Source: Oceanospirillaceae bacterium (GTDB taxonomy: Bacteria; Pseudomonadota; Gammaproteobacteria; Pseudomonadales; Balneatricaceae). From it: 45,957 nucleotides of DNA. Positions 34,798 to 42,890 of the stretch are shown piece by piece (position 1 is the stretch's first letter; each line of letters begins with the position of its first letter). The stretch lies in assembly GCA_023954795.1 (NCBI GenBank), contig JAGSHA010000002.1, forward strand, positions 1 to 45,957. Direction: 5' to 3'. The translations under genes were made by a program, and so were the position numbers. The notes beneath the pieces were generated by a model. That model did not search any database, had not been told where the DNA came from, and was given only the letters and a program-made list of their open reading frames with translations.

Positions 34798-35940
34798 TTA
34801 TCCACTGGTTAAGTTGTAATTAATTTTGTACATCAGCATGTCTTTGTCGACAGGCTTCATCATGACCTCGTTTATCCCCATCTTAACAGCTTCCATGACT
34901 TTGTCTTTATCCCCTTGTTTGGCCAGTGCCATGATTTTCGTATTCTGCAGTTTAGGGTGGTTCTGAATACGCGAGATGACGTGGAGCGCGCTCATATCGG
35001 GCAGTGTCAAATCAACCAGTACAATGCGTGGTTGCCACTGCTCTATCATCTTAAGGGCATGGGTTGCATGGGTGGATATATTGGGAGAATATCCGGTCTC
35101 TTCCAGATAGGTCGCCAGCCTCATCAGTTCCTGTTCTTCATCTTCTATAATCATGATGCTGACGGCAGAAGGTTGGTTCTGCTTTATTTCATTCTGCAGG
35201 CTGGATTTGTTGTTTTCGGTTTGGGTCACCAGATCACTCACCAATGAATTAACGCTTTCACTCGCGTTGTGCTTCTCTCCCTGAAGCTGAGGCATCAGTG
35301 TGTTAGCCGCGTGGTCATCGATGATAGCGTTGACCGCCTGAGCACAGATATTAGGGTTATTGGGTTGTTCGCTGCGCATACGTTCTTTCATCGATTCCAT
35401 CGAGAACGTCACAGTCGCCATCAGGCGCTCCAATGACTCCTGATTAAGGTTCATTAGATCCTGACCGGAGGTCGCGACCTGATCAAAGTAGCTGCACATT
35501 TCATCCACCGACATGGATTTACTTTGCTTCAGACTGTTGGTGGACAATAGGCGTCGCAGAGTGCGCAGGCGCAGCAGAATATGATGTGGGTCGTAGAGTG
35601 GTTTTACGATGAAGTAGTCGTTGAAGATATCTTTGTTGCAGATATTAAACGCATTCTGTACCTGCTCTTTGCTGCAGAGTACCATAGTCGACGATATCTT
35701 ATCTTCGATGGTCCGATCATTTCGAATCATATGAAGGAAGCAGACCTCTGCTTCCTGAACGTCACCGTAGCCGAACAGCACGACATCAATACCTTTGCTG
35801 TTTATGACTTCCACCGCTTGCTCTGGACTGCAGGCCAGGTAGAAACAGCTAAAGTGCCGTTTTATCAGACGAATGATGGTTTCTAGCGGGCCTTTGTTGT
35901 CCGTGATGAGCAAGACTGAGAACTTGTTCTGACGACTCAT
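34798..35940 (-). CDS. Two-REC response-regulator protein
   Basis: A 380-residue protein from the ATG at 35940, preceded by GGAGAAGGAATCC; the reading to 36045 is unsupported. N-terminal receiver-like domain (about 7-130) where the phospho-Asp position reads DVVLFGYGD, so it is probably degenerate. A linker helix region (about 140-255) follows, then a canonical receiver (about 260-378) with IIEDEEQ, LVDLTLPD as phosphorylation site, and MKPVDK lysine. No DNA-binding or enzymatic output domain is visible. The partner kinase is not in the window. It may act by protein contact. Confidence 0.85.
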   Translation of the reverse strand: MSRQNKFSVLLITDNKGPLETIIRLIKRHFSCFYLACSPEQAVEVINSKGIDVVLFGYGDVQEAEVCFLHMIRNDRTIEDKISSTMVLCSKEQVQNAFNICNKDIFNDYFIVKPLYDPHHILLRLRTLRRLLSTNSLKQSKSMSVDEMCSYFDQVATSGQDLMNLNQESLERLMATVTFSMESMKERMRSEQPNNPNICAQAVNAIIDDHAANTLMPQLQGEKHNASESVNSLVSDLVTQTENNKSSLQNEIKQNQPSAVSIMIIEDEEQELMRLATYLEETGYSPNISTHATHALKMIEQWQPRIVLVDLTLPDMSALHVISRIQNHPKLQNTKIMALAKQGDKDKVMEAVKMGINEVMMKPVDKDMLMYKINYNLTSG

Positions 35941-36241
35941 GGATTCCTTCTCCGGTGTATCATCCGGTGGCACATGAGATTTTTTGGGGACCAGAATGGT
36001 CCAAAAAATCGTTACGGCAGCTCCTCCCTGAATCTGCGACAACAATGTGGCAGCATCCTGCTATTGGTCGGGAGCACTCGTTTCTGCTAAAAATGGGAAT
36101 TCTGAAACTGTTCGAACCACATAATATAAGTTATTGAATATGCACTCATATTTAGTGTATTTATTGTTTGTCCAATAAAGGTAGTTCATGCACACATTTT
36201 TTCAATGAAATTATGTAGTTGAACTGATAATCGGTAGAGAT
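35941..36241. other. Divergent regulatory gap RR / yaiI
   Basis: About 300 bases between divergent genes. Contains the long palindrome at 35978-36010 and an AT-rich right half with plausible yaiI promoter elements (for example TATTTA and TTATTG tracts) that I cannot assign firmly. No gene seen. Confidence 0.5.
35978..36010. repeat. Long palindrome upstream of the two-REC gene
   Basis: Left arm GATTTTTT-GG-GGACCA and right arm TGGTCC-AAAAAATC pair around GAA: a 6-bp GC-rich part and an 8-bp A/T part with a two-base bulge. It starts 38 bases upstream of the response-regulator start codon. In neither direction does a T-run follow the stem on its 3' side, so a leader structure or operator is likelier than a terminator. 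Confidence 0.7.
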
Positions 36242-36691
36242 ATGCAGATTTGGGTTGATGCGGATGCGTGTCCGCGTGTGATTAAAGATATTTTATTCCG
36301 TGCTGCTGAACGGACGGAAACCCGGTTAACACTGGTTGCAAACCAGTTTCTGGCAACACCTCCGTCTCCTATGATCAATTCGATCCAGGTGCCGGCCGGA
36401 TTTGATGTGGCAGACAACACCATTGTACAGAAACTGGAGGCAGGAGATCTGGTGATCACCGCTGATATTCCTCTTGCCGCCGAGGTCATTGAAAAGGGTG
36501 GTCATGCCCTGAATCCGCGTGGTGAAATGTACAGTAAAGAGAATATTCGCCAACGTCTGTCGATGCGTGATTTTATGGATACGCTGAGAAGTTCCGGTAT
36601 TGATACCGGGGGGCCTCCTGCACTCAATCAGAATGATCGTCAGATGTTCGCGAATAAACTGGATCGTTTTCTGGTAAAAGCGGGTAAATAA
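36242..36691 (+). CDS. yaiI: YaiI/YqxD family (UPF0178) protein
   Basis: A 149-residue protein with the family start MQIWVDADACPRVIKDILFRAAER and the block DLVITADIPLAAEVIEKGGHALNPRGEMY. It is PIN/NYN-like, with aspartates (D6, D8 and TAD) that could bind metal; no function is established. Ribosome site GGTAGAG. Confidence 0.93.
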   Translation: MQIWVDADACPRVIKDILFRAAERTETRLTLVANQFLATPPSPMINSIQVPAGFDVADNTIVQKLEAGDLVITADIPLAAEVIEKGGHALNPRGEMYSKENIRQRLSMRDFMDTLRSSGIDTGGPPALNQNDRQMFANKLDRFLVKAGK

Positions 36692-36808
36692 ACGCTCAGG
36701 TGTGACGCGGAAGGGTGTCTGCGCTAGGATTAGTAGTTATACACGACATTAACAGAATCATGAACGTTGGGTGTCTGGCTTGATGAAAGTTGGATTGAGG
36801 AGTACTGC

Positions 36809-37201
36809 ATGGGCAGAATGATTTATCTCGTTGTGGGGCTGATCTGCTTGCTGGCTGGATTCATCGGTATTTTTTTGCCGTTGTTGCCGACCACACCGTT
36901 TGTACTTCTTGCGGCGTACTGTTTCTCGCGTAGCTCTGAGCGCTTACACCAGAAGTTGCTGAGCCACCGATTGTTTGGTCCGATTATTGACGAGTGGGAG
37001 CGCCACGGTGTGATCCCGCTTAAAGTGAAGTGTTTCTCCAGCACCATGATGCTTGTCATGGTGAGTTATCCGCTGATCTTTCGTGAGTTTGATCTTTGGC
37101 TGAAGATGTTAGCGGGCGTGGTGGTAATCGTCGCGCTCGTGTATGTCTGGAGCAGACCCTCCTATCCCGCAACGGCACCCGCGGTGGTCAAGTCTGATTG
37201 A
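36809..37201 (+). CDS. DUF454 (YbaN-like) membrane protein
   Basis: A 130-residue inner-membrane protein. A first hydrophobic pair (about 4-38) contains the family signature FLPLLPTTPFVLLAAYCFSRSS, followed by an amphipathic loop (LHQKLLSHRLFGPIIDEWERHGVI) and two more helices (about 78-122). Function unknown. The ATG at 36809 has GAGGAG before it, better than the longer reading to 36767. Confidence 0.88.
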   Translation: MGRMIYLVVGLICLLAGFIGIFLPLLPTTPFVLLAAYCFSRSSERLHQKLLSHRLFGPIIDEWERHGVIPLKVKCFSSTMMLVMVSYPLIFREFDLWLKMLAGVVVIVALVYVWSRPSYPATAPAVVKSD

Positions 37202-37210
37202 AGCAAAACG

Positions 37211-37240
37211 AAAACAGGCCCGTTAATACAGGCCTGTTCG
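37211..37240 (-). terminator. Terminator of the MOSC gene
   Basis: AACAGGCC (37213-37220) pairs with GGCCTGTT (37231-37238) around a ten-base loop. Read leftward the tail is TTCGTTTTG. It can partly serve the convergent DUF454 gene. Confidence 0.7.
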
Positions 37241-37257
37241 TCTGAAGTACCCGCTAG

Positions 37258-38058
37258 TTATCCAATCAGTTCGATCTGATCACCCAGCTGAATAATGCCT
37301 TCATTTCTTGGGATGATGTTCTGCCCAAATTCAACTTCACCTTTGTCGTTGCGACGGTAGCTGGCCAGTGTTTTTAGCGGTTCACTTTTTGGCATACGTT
37401 CCAGTGTATCTGGGTGATAAGTGGTCATCACGCAACGGGTACAGGGTTTTACCACGTCAAAAATAACTTCACCGATCTTGATGCTACTCCAGCTGTCTTC
37501 AGCAAAGGGGCTGCAACCGTTGACGACAATGTTGGGACGGAACTGGCGCATATCGAACTGCTTGTCGGCCCGTTGGCTAAGATCATCCAATGAGGCTTCG
37601 GAGATCAGTAGTAAGGGATAACCGTCGGCAAAAGACACCGGCTTTTCAGGGAAACGCGGGGTCCCCCGCTCGGACTGCTCACCAAAATAGAGTAGCTGGC
37701 ATTCCACATCCAGCTTGTTGCTGAACCACTCATCAAACTGCATCCCGCATAGCTGAGCATTAATCTCAGTGCCCCAGACATTAACCTGACGGTAGTTCTG
37801 GAAAAACTCCGGAATATGGATAGCGATGCTATCGCCATCAGGGGCTATCACGTAGAGACCATCCGGTAGCAGGGCGGTGCGAAAGTGCAGCATTTGCGGG
37901 TATTTTCGGGCGGAGATAAAGTCTCCTGCCGGGTCAGACAGAATAAAACGGCGATCAAAACTCAGACCACTCGTCTCAACATAACTGCGATCCAGCGCAA
38001 TACCGGCGGTGGACTTGATAGGGTAAACGTTGATCGCACTGAGGTTTATATCTGACAC
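37258..38058 (-). CDS. MOSC-domain protein, YcbX-like
   Basis: A 266-residue protein with an N-terminal beta-barrel domain (INVYPIKSTAGIALDRSYVETSGLSFDRRF, about 8-40) and a MOSC domain (about 115-264). The molybdenum-ligand cysteine is in PCTRCVMTTYHPDT. Homologues such as YcbX reduce N-hydroxylated compounds with molybdenum cofactor. It is shorter than E. coli YcbX because it lacks the C-terminal 2Fe-2S ferredoxin domain, so an external electron donor is needed. The rof gene lies 25 bases upstream. Confidence 0.9.
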   Translation of the reverse strand: MSDINLSAINVYPIKSTAGIALDRSYVETSGLSFDRRFILSDPAGDFISARKYPQMLHFRTALLPDGLYVIAPDGDSIAIHIPEFFQNYRQVNVWGTEINAQLCGMQFDEWFSNKLDVECQLLYFGEQSERGTPRFPEKPVSFADGYPLLLISEASLDDLSQRADKQFDMRQFRPNIVVNGCSPFAEDSWSSIKIGEVIFDVVKPCTRCVMTTYHPDTLERMPKSEPLKTLASYRRNDKGEVEFGQNIIPRNEGIIQLGDQIELIG

Positions 38059-38083
38059 GGTGTGTACTCTTCCTGATGAGCGG

Positions 38084-38317
38084 TTAGTAGGGTAACGTGC
38101 TGGTGATCATATCAAGGCGGATTCGAAACTTCTTCCCTTCGCGGTTTTCCGCGATCAGGTGCTCTTCCTTGTTGCTGCACTCCAGATCGAGAAAGCGTAG
38201 TTGTTCGGTGTAGGGTTCGCCATCTTGTTGCCAGCTGACTTCGTGGATCGCGTTGCGCATACACGCCAATTCATAGCCATCGTGCACTTCACAGTTGATA
38301 TGGGAGTACTCTTTCAT
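38084..38317 (-). CDS. rof: Rho-binding antiterminator family protein (Rof)
   Basis: A 77-residue protein matching YaeO/Rof: INCEVHDGYELACMRN, a middle strand FLDLECSNKEEHLIAEN and FRIRLDMITSTLPY. Rof binds Rho and reduces Rho-dependent termination, normally during stress. The acidic surface is present (D/E at EVHD, DGEP, DLEC). GAGCCGCG precedes the ATG. It is likely co-transcribed with the MOSC gene. Confidence 0.88.
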   Translation of the reverse strand: MKEYSHINCEVHDGYELACMRNAIHEVSWQQDGEPYTEQLRFLDLECSNKEEHLIAENREGKKFRIRLDMITSTLPY

Positions 38318-38524
38318 AACGCGGCTCCTGATTCTTTCTTTGCCCGCTATGAGACTGTTGCTTCGGCTAATCGGTTCCCCTCAATGTCACTATTATTACG
38401 TAGTATCTCTGGCACGGAGTCTGGATTGGCGATGCAGAGGCAGGGAGCGCTAGGTTGACGATGGGGGAGGCTTGGGGGAGATGTGGATCGCGTATCGCGT
38501 TAATCAGTAAGAAAGCAGAATTAG

Positions 38525-38547
38525 AGGGGAGGGCCAGCCTCCCCGGG
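38525..38547 (-). terminator. Weak terminator after GST gene
   Basis: GGGGAGG (38527-38533) pairs with CCTCCCC (38539-38545) around GCCAG. Read leftward a TCTAATTCTGCTTTC tail follows, only moderately T-rich. Confidence 0.45.
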
Positions 38548-38585
38548 AATCTGAAGGCAGGCTGGCGAAAAGACGAAGTAGTTGC

Positions 38586-39380
38586 TTAGATGTTCGCTTT
38601 AAGGTGCTTGGCAATCACCGGCCACGCGTCACGTCCGCGGGTGTTCAGGTCTGTCAGGAGGCCCGGGTCAAAGTCCTCACTAACCGCTTTCTGGAAAGAG
38701 GGGCGTTCGGTGATGCGTTCTAACCACGCACTGACCGCAGGGAATCCTTCCAGCATGCTTAGCCAGTCAAACTGAATCAAAGTCTGGAAGTAGGGCGCTG
38801 TCGCACAATCACTGATTCCGAATTCCTGCCCGCTCAACCAAGGTTGTTGTTGCAGTGTATTTTCCATCTGGACGATGGTGTCGTGGTAGACCTTGACGGC
38901 ACCCGCAACATCAGGCGCTTCCAGACCCTGTGCCAGCAACCGGCGCTGACGTTCACGGCGAGGTGCTTCTGGAATTTGATCAATCAGCCGCTGTTGTTCC
39001 TCTTCGCTTTTTGCCATTAGTCCCGGGCGCATGACCAGCGGCCACTGCAACGCGCCACAAGAGGGGTGCAGCTTGTTGTCGATATGTTTCAGCCAAACAC
39101 GCATGCGAGCGACCTGCGCGGGGTCAGCGGGACGTAGAGCGGGTTGAGGAAAAGCATCTTCCAGATATTCACAGATCACAGAAGATTCAATGACCGGCTG
39201 ATCGTTATGCACCAGCGTTGGTACAACACCTAGCGGGTTGAGCGCCAGATACCAGCTCTGCAGGTTTTCTTTGTTGGGCAGGTCGATAGGGTGAGCGGTC
39301 CAGGGCAGGTCCTTTTCTGCCAGAACAATGCGCACCTTTTGTGCACAGGGCGACATAATGTGAGTGTATAAGGTGATCAT
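38586..39380 (-). CDS. Glutathione S-transferase family protein
   Basis: A 264-residue protein. N-terminal thioredoxin-like domain (about 1-80) with SPCAQKVRIVLAEKDL (C12 at the active site position), NPLGVVPTLV and the glutathione gamma-Glu contact ESSVICEYLE. The helical C-terminal domain (about 90-250) has the N-capping motif SDCATAPYFQ. It resembles LigF/etherase-like and general GST families; the substrate is unknown. It is divergent from a LysR gene across a gap full of ATGCA repeats, so the LysR protein probably controls it. Confidence 0.88.
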   Translation of the reverse strand: MITLYTHIMSPCAQKVRIVLAEKDLPWTAHPIDLPNKENLQSWYLALNPLGVVPTLVHNDQPVIESSVICEYLEDAFPQPALRPADPAQVARMRVWLKHIDNKLHPSCGALQWPLVMRPGLMAKSEEEQQRLIDQIPEAPRRERQRRLLAQGLEAPDVAGAVKVYHDTIVQMENTLQQQPWLSGQEFGISDCATAPYFQTLIQFDWLSMLEGFPAVSAWLERITERPSFQKAVSEDFDPGLLTDLNTRGRDAWPVIAKHLKANI

Positions 39381-39445
39381 GGGTGGACCTCAATCGCTGA
39401 ATGACGGCGTCATGTTATTGGAATGATTCCAGTGTAGAGCTGTAA

Positions 39446-39499
39446 AAATGCAGTTAAAATGCATATAGATGCAGTTTTGGTATGCAATATTGCAGTTTT
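39446..39499. promoter_or_regulatory. Cluster of ATGCA(GTT) motifs, candidate LysR operator
   Basis: Five TGCA cores lie at 39449, 39460, 39470, 39483 and 39491. Three are extended to TGCAGTT (39449, 39470, 39491), spaced 21 bases each. The spacing puts the long motifs on one DNA face. The site lies in the 151-base gap between GST and LysR, suiting a LysR-type regulator that binds several sites. Confidence 0.65.
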
Positions 39500-39531
39500 A
39501 TTCTCACTATACGTGTAAATCTGAGACGCAA

Positions 39532-40437
39532 ATGAACTGGAATGATCTTAAGTACCTGTTAGCCCTCAGTCGGTTAGGGACGTTGAGCGCTGTCGCAAAA
39601 GAAACCGGTGTCGATATGACCACGGTCTCGCGTCGGCTTAAAGCGTTGGAGAGTGCACTAGGTGCTCAGTTGTTTCAGCGCATCGATAACCGCTATGTGC
39701 CAACCGATGCGCTGCAGAAGGTATTGATACGCGCAGAGCAGGTGGAGCTGGAGGTTGGTCGTCTGCAGAGTGATCTGCTGGGGCAGGATGAAGACCTGCG
39801 TGGGCGGGTACGCATCACCTCGGTCCATACCTTTATCAACAGTTACCTGTTGCAGCGCTTACCGGATTTCTACGAGCGTTATCCTGATATAGAGCTGGAA
39901 ATTATTGCCGATAGCAGTCAGCTGGATTTAGGGCGACATGAGGCCGATCTGGCGCTGCGTATGGGGCGTCCGGATCAGAGCAGCATAGTGACCCGCCGGA
40001 TGGCCGATCTGAACTATGCCGTGTATAGCCACGAATCGCTGGTGGACGACAACCGGAAGATTGGTGATCTGCCCTGGATCTTATTTGAAGACCGCTATCA
40101 CAACTTGCCGGAAGCACTCTGGCAGCAACAGTATTACCCGGATGTCCAAGCGCGACTGTTCTGCAACGTCGGACCAGCGATGTTGACGGCCGCCAGCAAC
40201 GGTTTAGGTGTCGCGTGTTTACCCTGTTATATGGCTGAACCTGTGAGCGAGTTAGTCGCGTTAACTGAGGCGTTTCCGCTGCGTGCACTGTGGTTGTTAA
40301 TGCATCCGGAAAAGCGTAATCTGGCGCGCATTCGGGTGTTTGTGGATTGGCTGGAGCAGCAGCTGGATAGGGATACATTGCTGTTTCAGGGACCGCACTT
40401 AACCCCCGGCGATGCCCATAAAAATTCAGCTCAATGA
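39532..40437 (+). CDS. LysR-type transcriptional regulator (GST-linked)
   Basis: A 301-residue LysR protein. N-terminal winged helix (about 1-60) MNWNDLKYLLALSRLGTLSAVAKETG, which is the subtype that senses via a periplasmic-binding-like domain (about 88-290). The ATG at 39532 is supported by the standard LysR start; the reading to 39469 adds 21 residues inside the operator region. Divergent from the GST gene. Effector unknown. Confidence 0.9.
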   Translation: MNWNDLKYLLALSRLGTLSAVAKETGVDMTTVSRRLKALESALGAQLFQRIDNRYVPTDALQKVLIRAEQVELEVGRLQSDLLGQDEDLRGRVRITSVHTFINSYLLQRLPDFYERYPDIELEIIADSSQLDLGRHEADLALRMGRPDQSSIVTRRMADLNYAVYSHESLVDDNRKIGDLPWILFEDRYHNLPEALWQQQYYPDVQARLFCNVGPAMLTAASNGLGVACLPCYMAEPVSELVALTEAFPLRALWLLMHPEKRNLARIRVFVDWLEQQLDRDTLLFQGPHLTPGDAHKNSAQ

Positions 40438-40461
40438 GTTCAGCAGAGATAGAGTAACGGT

Positions 40462-40680
40462 ATGGATCTGAATCCGCAGATGTTAAAAAAAATGGCCCGC
40501 ATGAAGATGCCGTTTGGTAAATATCAGGGGCGGGTGCTGATGGATCTGCCAGAATCGTATCTGCTGTGGTTTGCGCGTGAAGGCTTTCCGAAAGGCGAGT
40601 TAGGCCTGTTGTTGGGGTTGTTGCTGGAAATCCGAATCAACGGTCTGGAATCACTGTTACAGCCGTTACGAGAGCGATAG
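40462..40680 (+). CDS. DUF3820 small protein
   Basis: A 72-residue protein with the family signature KMPFGKYQGRVLMDLPESYLLWFAREGFPKGELG. In the family it is a small mixed alpha/beta protein once linked to virulence control in pseudomonads; its molecular role is unknown. It lies 24 bases after the LysR gene and upstream of the FNR box of ubiUV. Confidence 0.88.
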   Translation: MDLNPQMLKKMARMKMPFGKYQGRVLMDLPESYLLWFAREGFPKGELGLLLGLLLEIRINGLESLLQPLRER

Positions 40681-40720
40681 TATCCCTCGACGTTTGACCT
40701 TTCCTACTGATTTTGACCGC

Positions 40721-40734
40721 TTGATACCCATCAA
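40721..40734 (+). promoter_or_regulatory. FNR/Anr box of the ubiUV promoter
   Basis: TTGAT-ACCC-ATCAA, both half-sites a perfect match to TTGATNNNNATCAA. A TACGCT at 40757-40762 lies 29.5 bases from the box centre to its first base, the correct place for the -10 of a class II FNR promoter (box centred near -41.5). The ubiU ATG is at 40797. Confidence 0.85.
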
Positions 40735-40796
40735 GTATTTATCCTGACTGCATTGATACGCTGCCGCACTGTTATCCGATTTTACTGGAGGTAGTG

Positions 40797-41789
40797 ATGG
40801 AGCTGGTCTGTCCGGCAGGCAGTTTTCCTGCGTTAAAAGCGGCGGTTGATAATGGTGCCGACGCGGTTTATTTCGGGTTCAGGGACGCAACCAATGCTCG
40901 TCACTTTGCCGGTCTGAACTTTGACCGGCGCAAAGCCGAGAAAGGGATCGAATACGCCCGCAGCCGTGGCGTCAAAGTGCTGTGTGCAATCAATACCTAT
41001 CCTCAGCCTCAGGGCTGGCAGATCTGGCAGCAGGCCGTAGATATGGCCGCTGACCTGGGGGTGAACGCACTCATCGCAGCGGATATGGGGGTGCTGGGCT
41101 ATGCCGCCGATCGTCACCCTGATCTTAACCTGCATCTGTCGGTACAAGGCTCCGCTACCAACTACGAAGCGCTAAGTTACTACCAGCAACAATTTAATAT
41201 TAAGCGTGCAGTGCTGCCGCGTGTGCTTTCACTGGCACAGGTCGAGCACTTATCCAAACACAGCCCGGTGGAACTTGAGGTGTTTGCCTTCGGTAGCCTC
41301 TGCATCATGGTGGAAGGGCGCTGTTATCTATCCTCTTACCTGACCGACGAATCCCCCAATACGCGCGGAGCCTGCTCGCCCGCTAAAGCGGTACGTTGGG
41401 AGGAAACGGATCAGGGGTTGGAGTCTCGCCTGAATGAAGTGTTAATCGACCGCTATGGTGAAGGCGAAAAGGCTGGATACCCAACGCTGTGTAAGGGGCG
41501 TTTTGATGTGGAGGGAAACGTTTATCATGCGATGGAAGAACCCACCAGTCTTAACACCCTTGATCTCATTCCAGAGCTGGAATCGATCGGCATAAGTGCG
41601 GTCAAAATCGAGGGCCGTCAGCGCAGTCCTGCCTATGTGGCACAAGTCGTTAATATTTGGCGCAGCGCGCTGGATCGCGCCAAAGCCTCGGGTGCCTATG
41701 CCGTGCAGCCGGAGTGGAACAAAGGGCTGACCGATCTTTCTGAAGGCTCAACCACCACCATCGGTGCATACCACCGCAGCTGGCAGTAG
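40797..41789 (+). CDS. ubiU: UbiU, oxygen-independent ubiquinone hydroxylation
   Basis: A 330-residue U32 peptidase-like protein. UbiU and UbiV form an iron-sulfur heterodimer that hydroxylates the ubiquinone ring without oxygen, using prephenate as oxygen donor. The four 4Fe-4S cysteines fall at C169, C176, C193 and C232, the same positions I recall for E. coli UbiU. The ATG at 40797 follows GGAGG; a GTG at 40794 is an alternative. ubiV starts 10 bases after its stop. An FNR box precedes it, which suits anaerobic induction. Confidence 0.96.
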   Translation: MELVCPAGSFPALKAAVDNGADAVYFGFRDATNARHFAGLNFDRRKAEKGIEYARSRGVKVLCAINTYPQPQGWQIWQQAVDMAADLGVNALIAADMGVLGYAADRHPDLNLHLSVQGSATNYEALSYYQQQFNIKRAVLPRVLSLAQVEHLSKHSPVELEVFAFGSLCIMVEGRCYLSSYLTDESPNTRGACSPAKAVRWEETDQGLESRLNEVLIDRYGEGEKAGYPTLCKGRFDVEGNVYHAMEEPTSLNTLDLIPELESIGISAVKIEGRQRSPAYVAQVVNIWRSALDRAKASGAYAVQPEWNKGLTDLSEGSTTTIGAYHRSWQ

Positions 41790-41799
41790 GAGACGGCTC

Positions 41800-42702
41800 A
41801 TGGATAATCAGATGCAACTGACACTGGGGCCGATGCTGTATTTCTGGCCAAAGCAGGACGTTTTTAACTTCTACGCTGAAATGGCTGAATCGCCGGTTGA
41901 TACCATCTATCTGGGGGAAACTGTCTGTTCTAAGCGTCGTCAGCTGAAACTGGATGACTGGCTGGGCTTGGCGCGCGAACTGCAGGAATGTGGCAAACAG
42001 GTCGTACTATCGGGGCTTGCGCTACTGGAAGCCGAATCGGAACTCAAAGCGCTGCGCAGAATCTGCAACAACGGTGACTATCAGGTGGAAGCCAATGATA
42101 TGGCCGCGGTGCAGATGTTGAGTCAGCAGGGCGTGCCGTTCATCACCGGACCTTCGATCAATATCTACAATGTTCAGGTGCTGAAACGACTGTATCAAAG
42201 TGGTATGCGACGCTGGGTCATGCCGGTGGAACTGGGTGCTGAGACTCTGACCACACTGCTGCATCAGGCAGAACAGGATGGTTCGATGCCCGATCTGGAA
42301 ACCGAAGTGTTTGCCTACGGCTGTTTACCGCTGGCATATGCGGCGCGCTGTTTTACGGCCCGTTATCGCAATGTGCCCAAGGATAACTGCGAATTCTGTT
42401 GTATCGAATATCCGGACGGTTTGATGATGCGCTCACAGGAAGGTAAAGCGCTATTCACCATGAACGGTATCCAAACCTTGTCGGCCGAGCACTATAATCT
42501 GGAACACGAGCTGGATCGGATGCAGGCGATAGGTGTCAACAAAGTGCGTATCAGCCCCCAGCGTGAAGGTTTAGGAGAGGTGATTGAGCGCTTTGCGGCA
42601 CGCCTGCAAGGGGAATCTATCTCAGATACTATCCACATGATCAGTCAGGACCAATGCAACGGCTACTGGTATGGTGAGCCGGGGATTCAGTGGGTGGAGT
42701 GA
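41800..42702 (+). CDS. ubiV: UbiV, oxygen-independent ubiquinone hydroxylation
   Basis: A 300-residue partner of UbiU in the U32 family. The likely cluster cysteines are C43, C184, C197 and C201, each four positions after the E. coli UbiV set I recall (C39, C180, C193, C197); an extra C200 lies beside the last. The ATG at 41800 follows AGGAGA; the reading to 41764 overlaps ubiU. A good terminator follows, so ubiUV is a two-gene unit. ubiT lies 2.7 kb further on. Confidence 0.95.
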   Translation: MDNQMQLTLGPMLYFWPKQDVFNFYAEMAESPVDTIYLGETVCSKRRQLKLDDWLGLARELQECGKQVVLSGLALLEAESELKALRRICNNGDYQVEANDMAAVQMLSQQGVPFITGPSINIYNVQVLKRLYQSGMRRWVMPVELGAETLTTLLHQAEQDGSMPDLETEVFAYGCLPLAYAARCFTARYRNVPKDNCEFCCIEYPDGLMMRSQEGKALFTMNGIQTLSAEHYNLEHELDRMQAIGVNKVRISPQREGLGEVIERFAARLQGESISDTIHMISQDQCNGYWYGEPGIQWVE

Positions 42703-42735
42703 TGCGCCGATAGGAGCAAGAACAGGGACAAGATA

Positions 42736-42770
42736 AGCCAGTCATTCCCCTGCGGATGGCTGGCTTTTTT
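42736..42770 (+). terminator. Terminator of ubiUV
   Basis: A 12-bp stem with two G-T pairs between AGCCAGTCATTC (42736-42747) and GGATGGCTGGCT (42754-42765) around CCCTGC, followed by six Ts. Confidence 0.88.
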
Positions 42771-42890
42771 GTATTTGAATGTGGGATCGATCGCGGGCCT
42801 AAACGCTAAAGGCGCCAGCTTTTAACTGTGAATGTAACGGGTAGATAGACACCCATAGACCCGGAACAGCGGGGTATTGCCTTAGACGTC

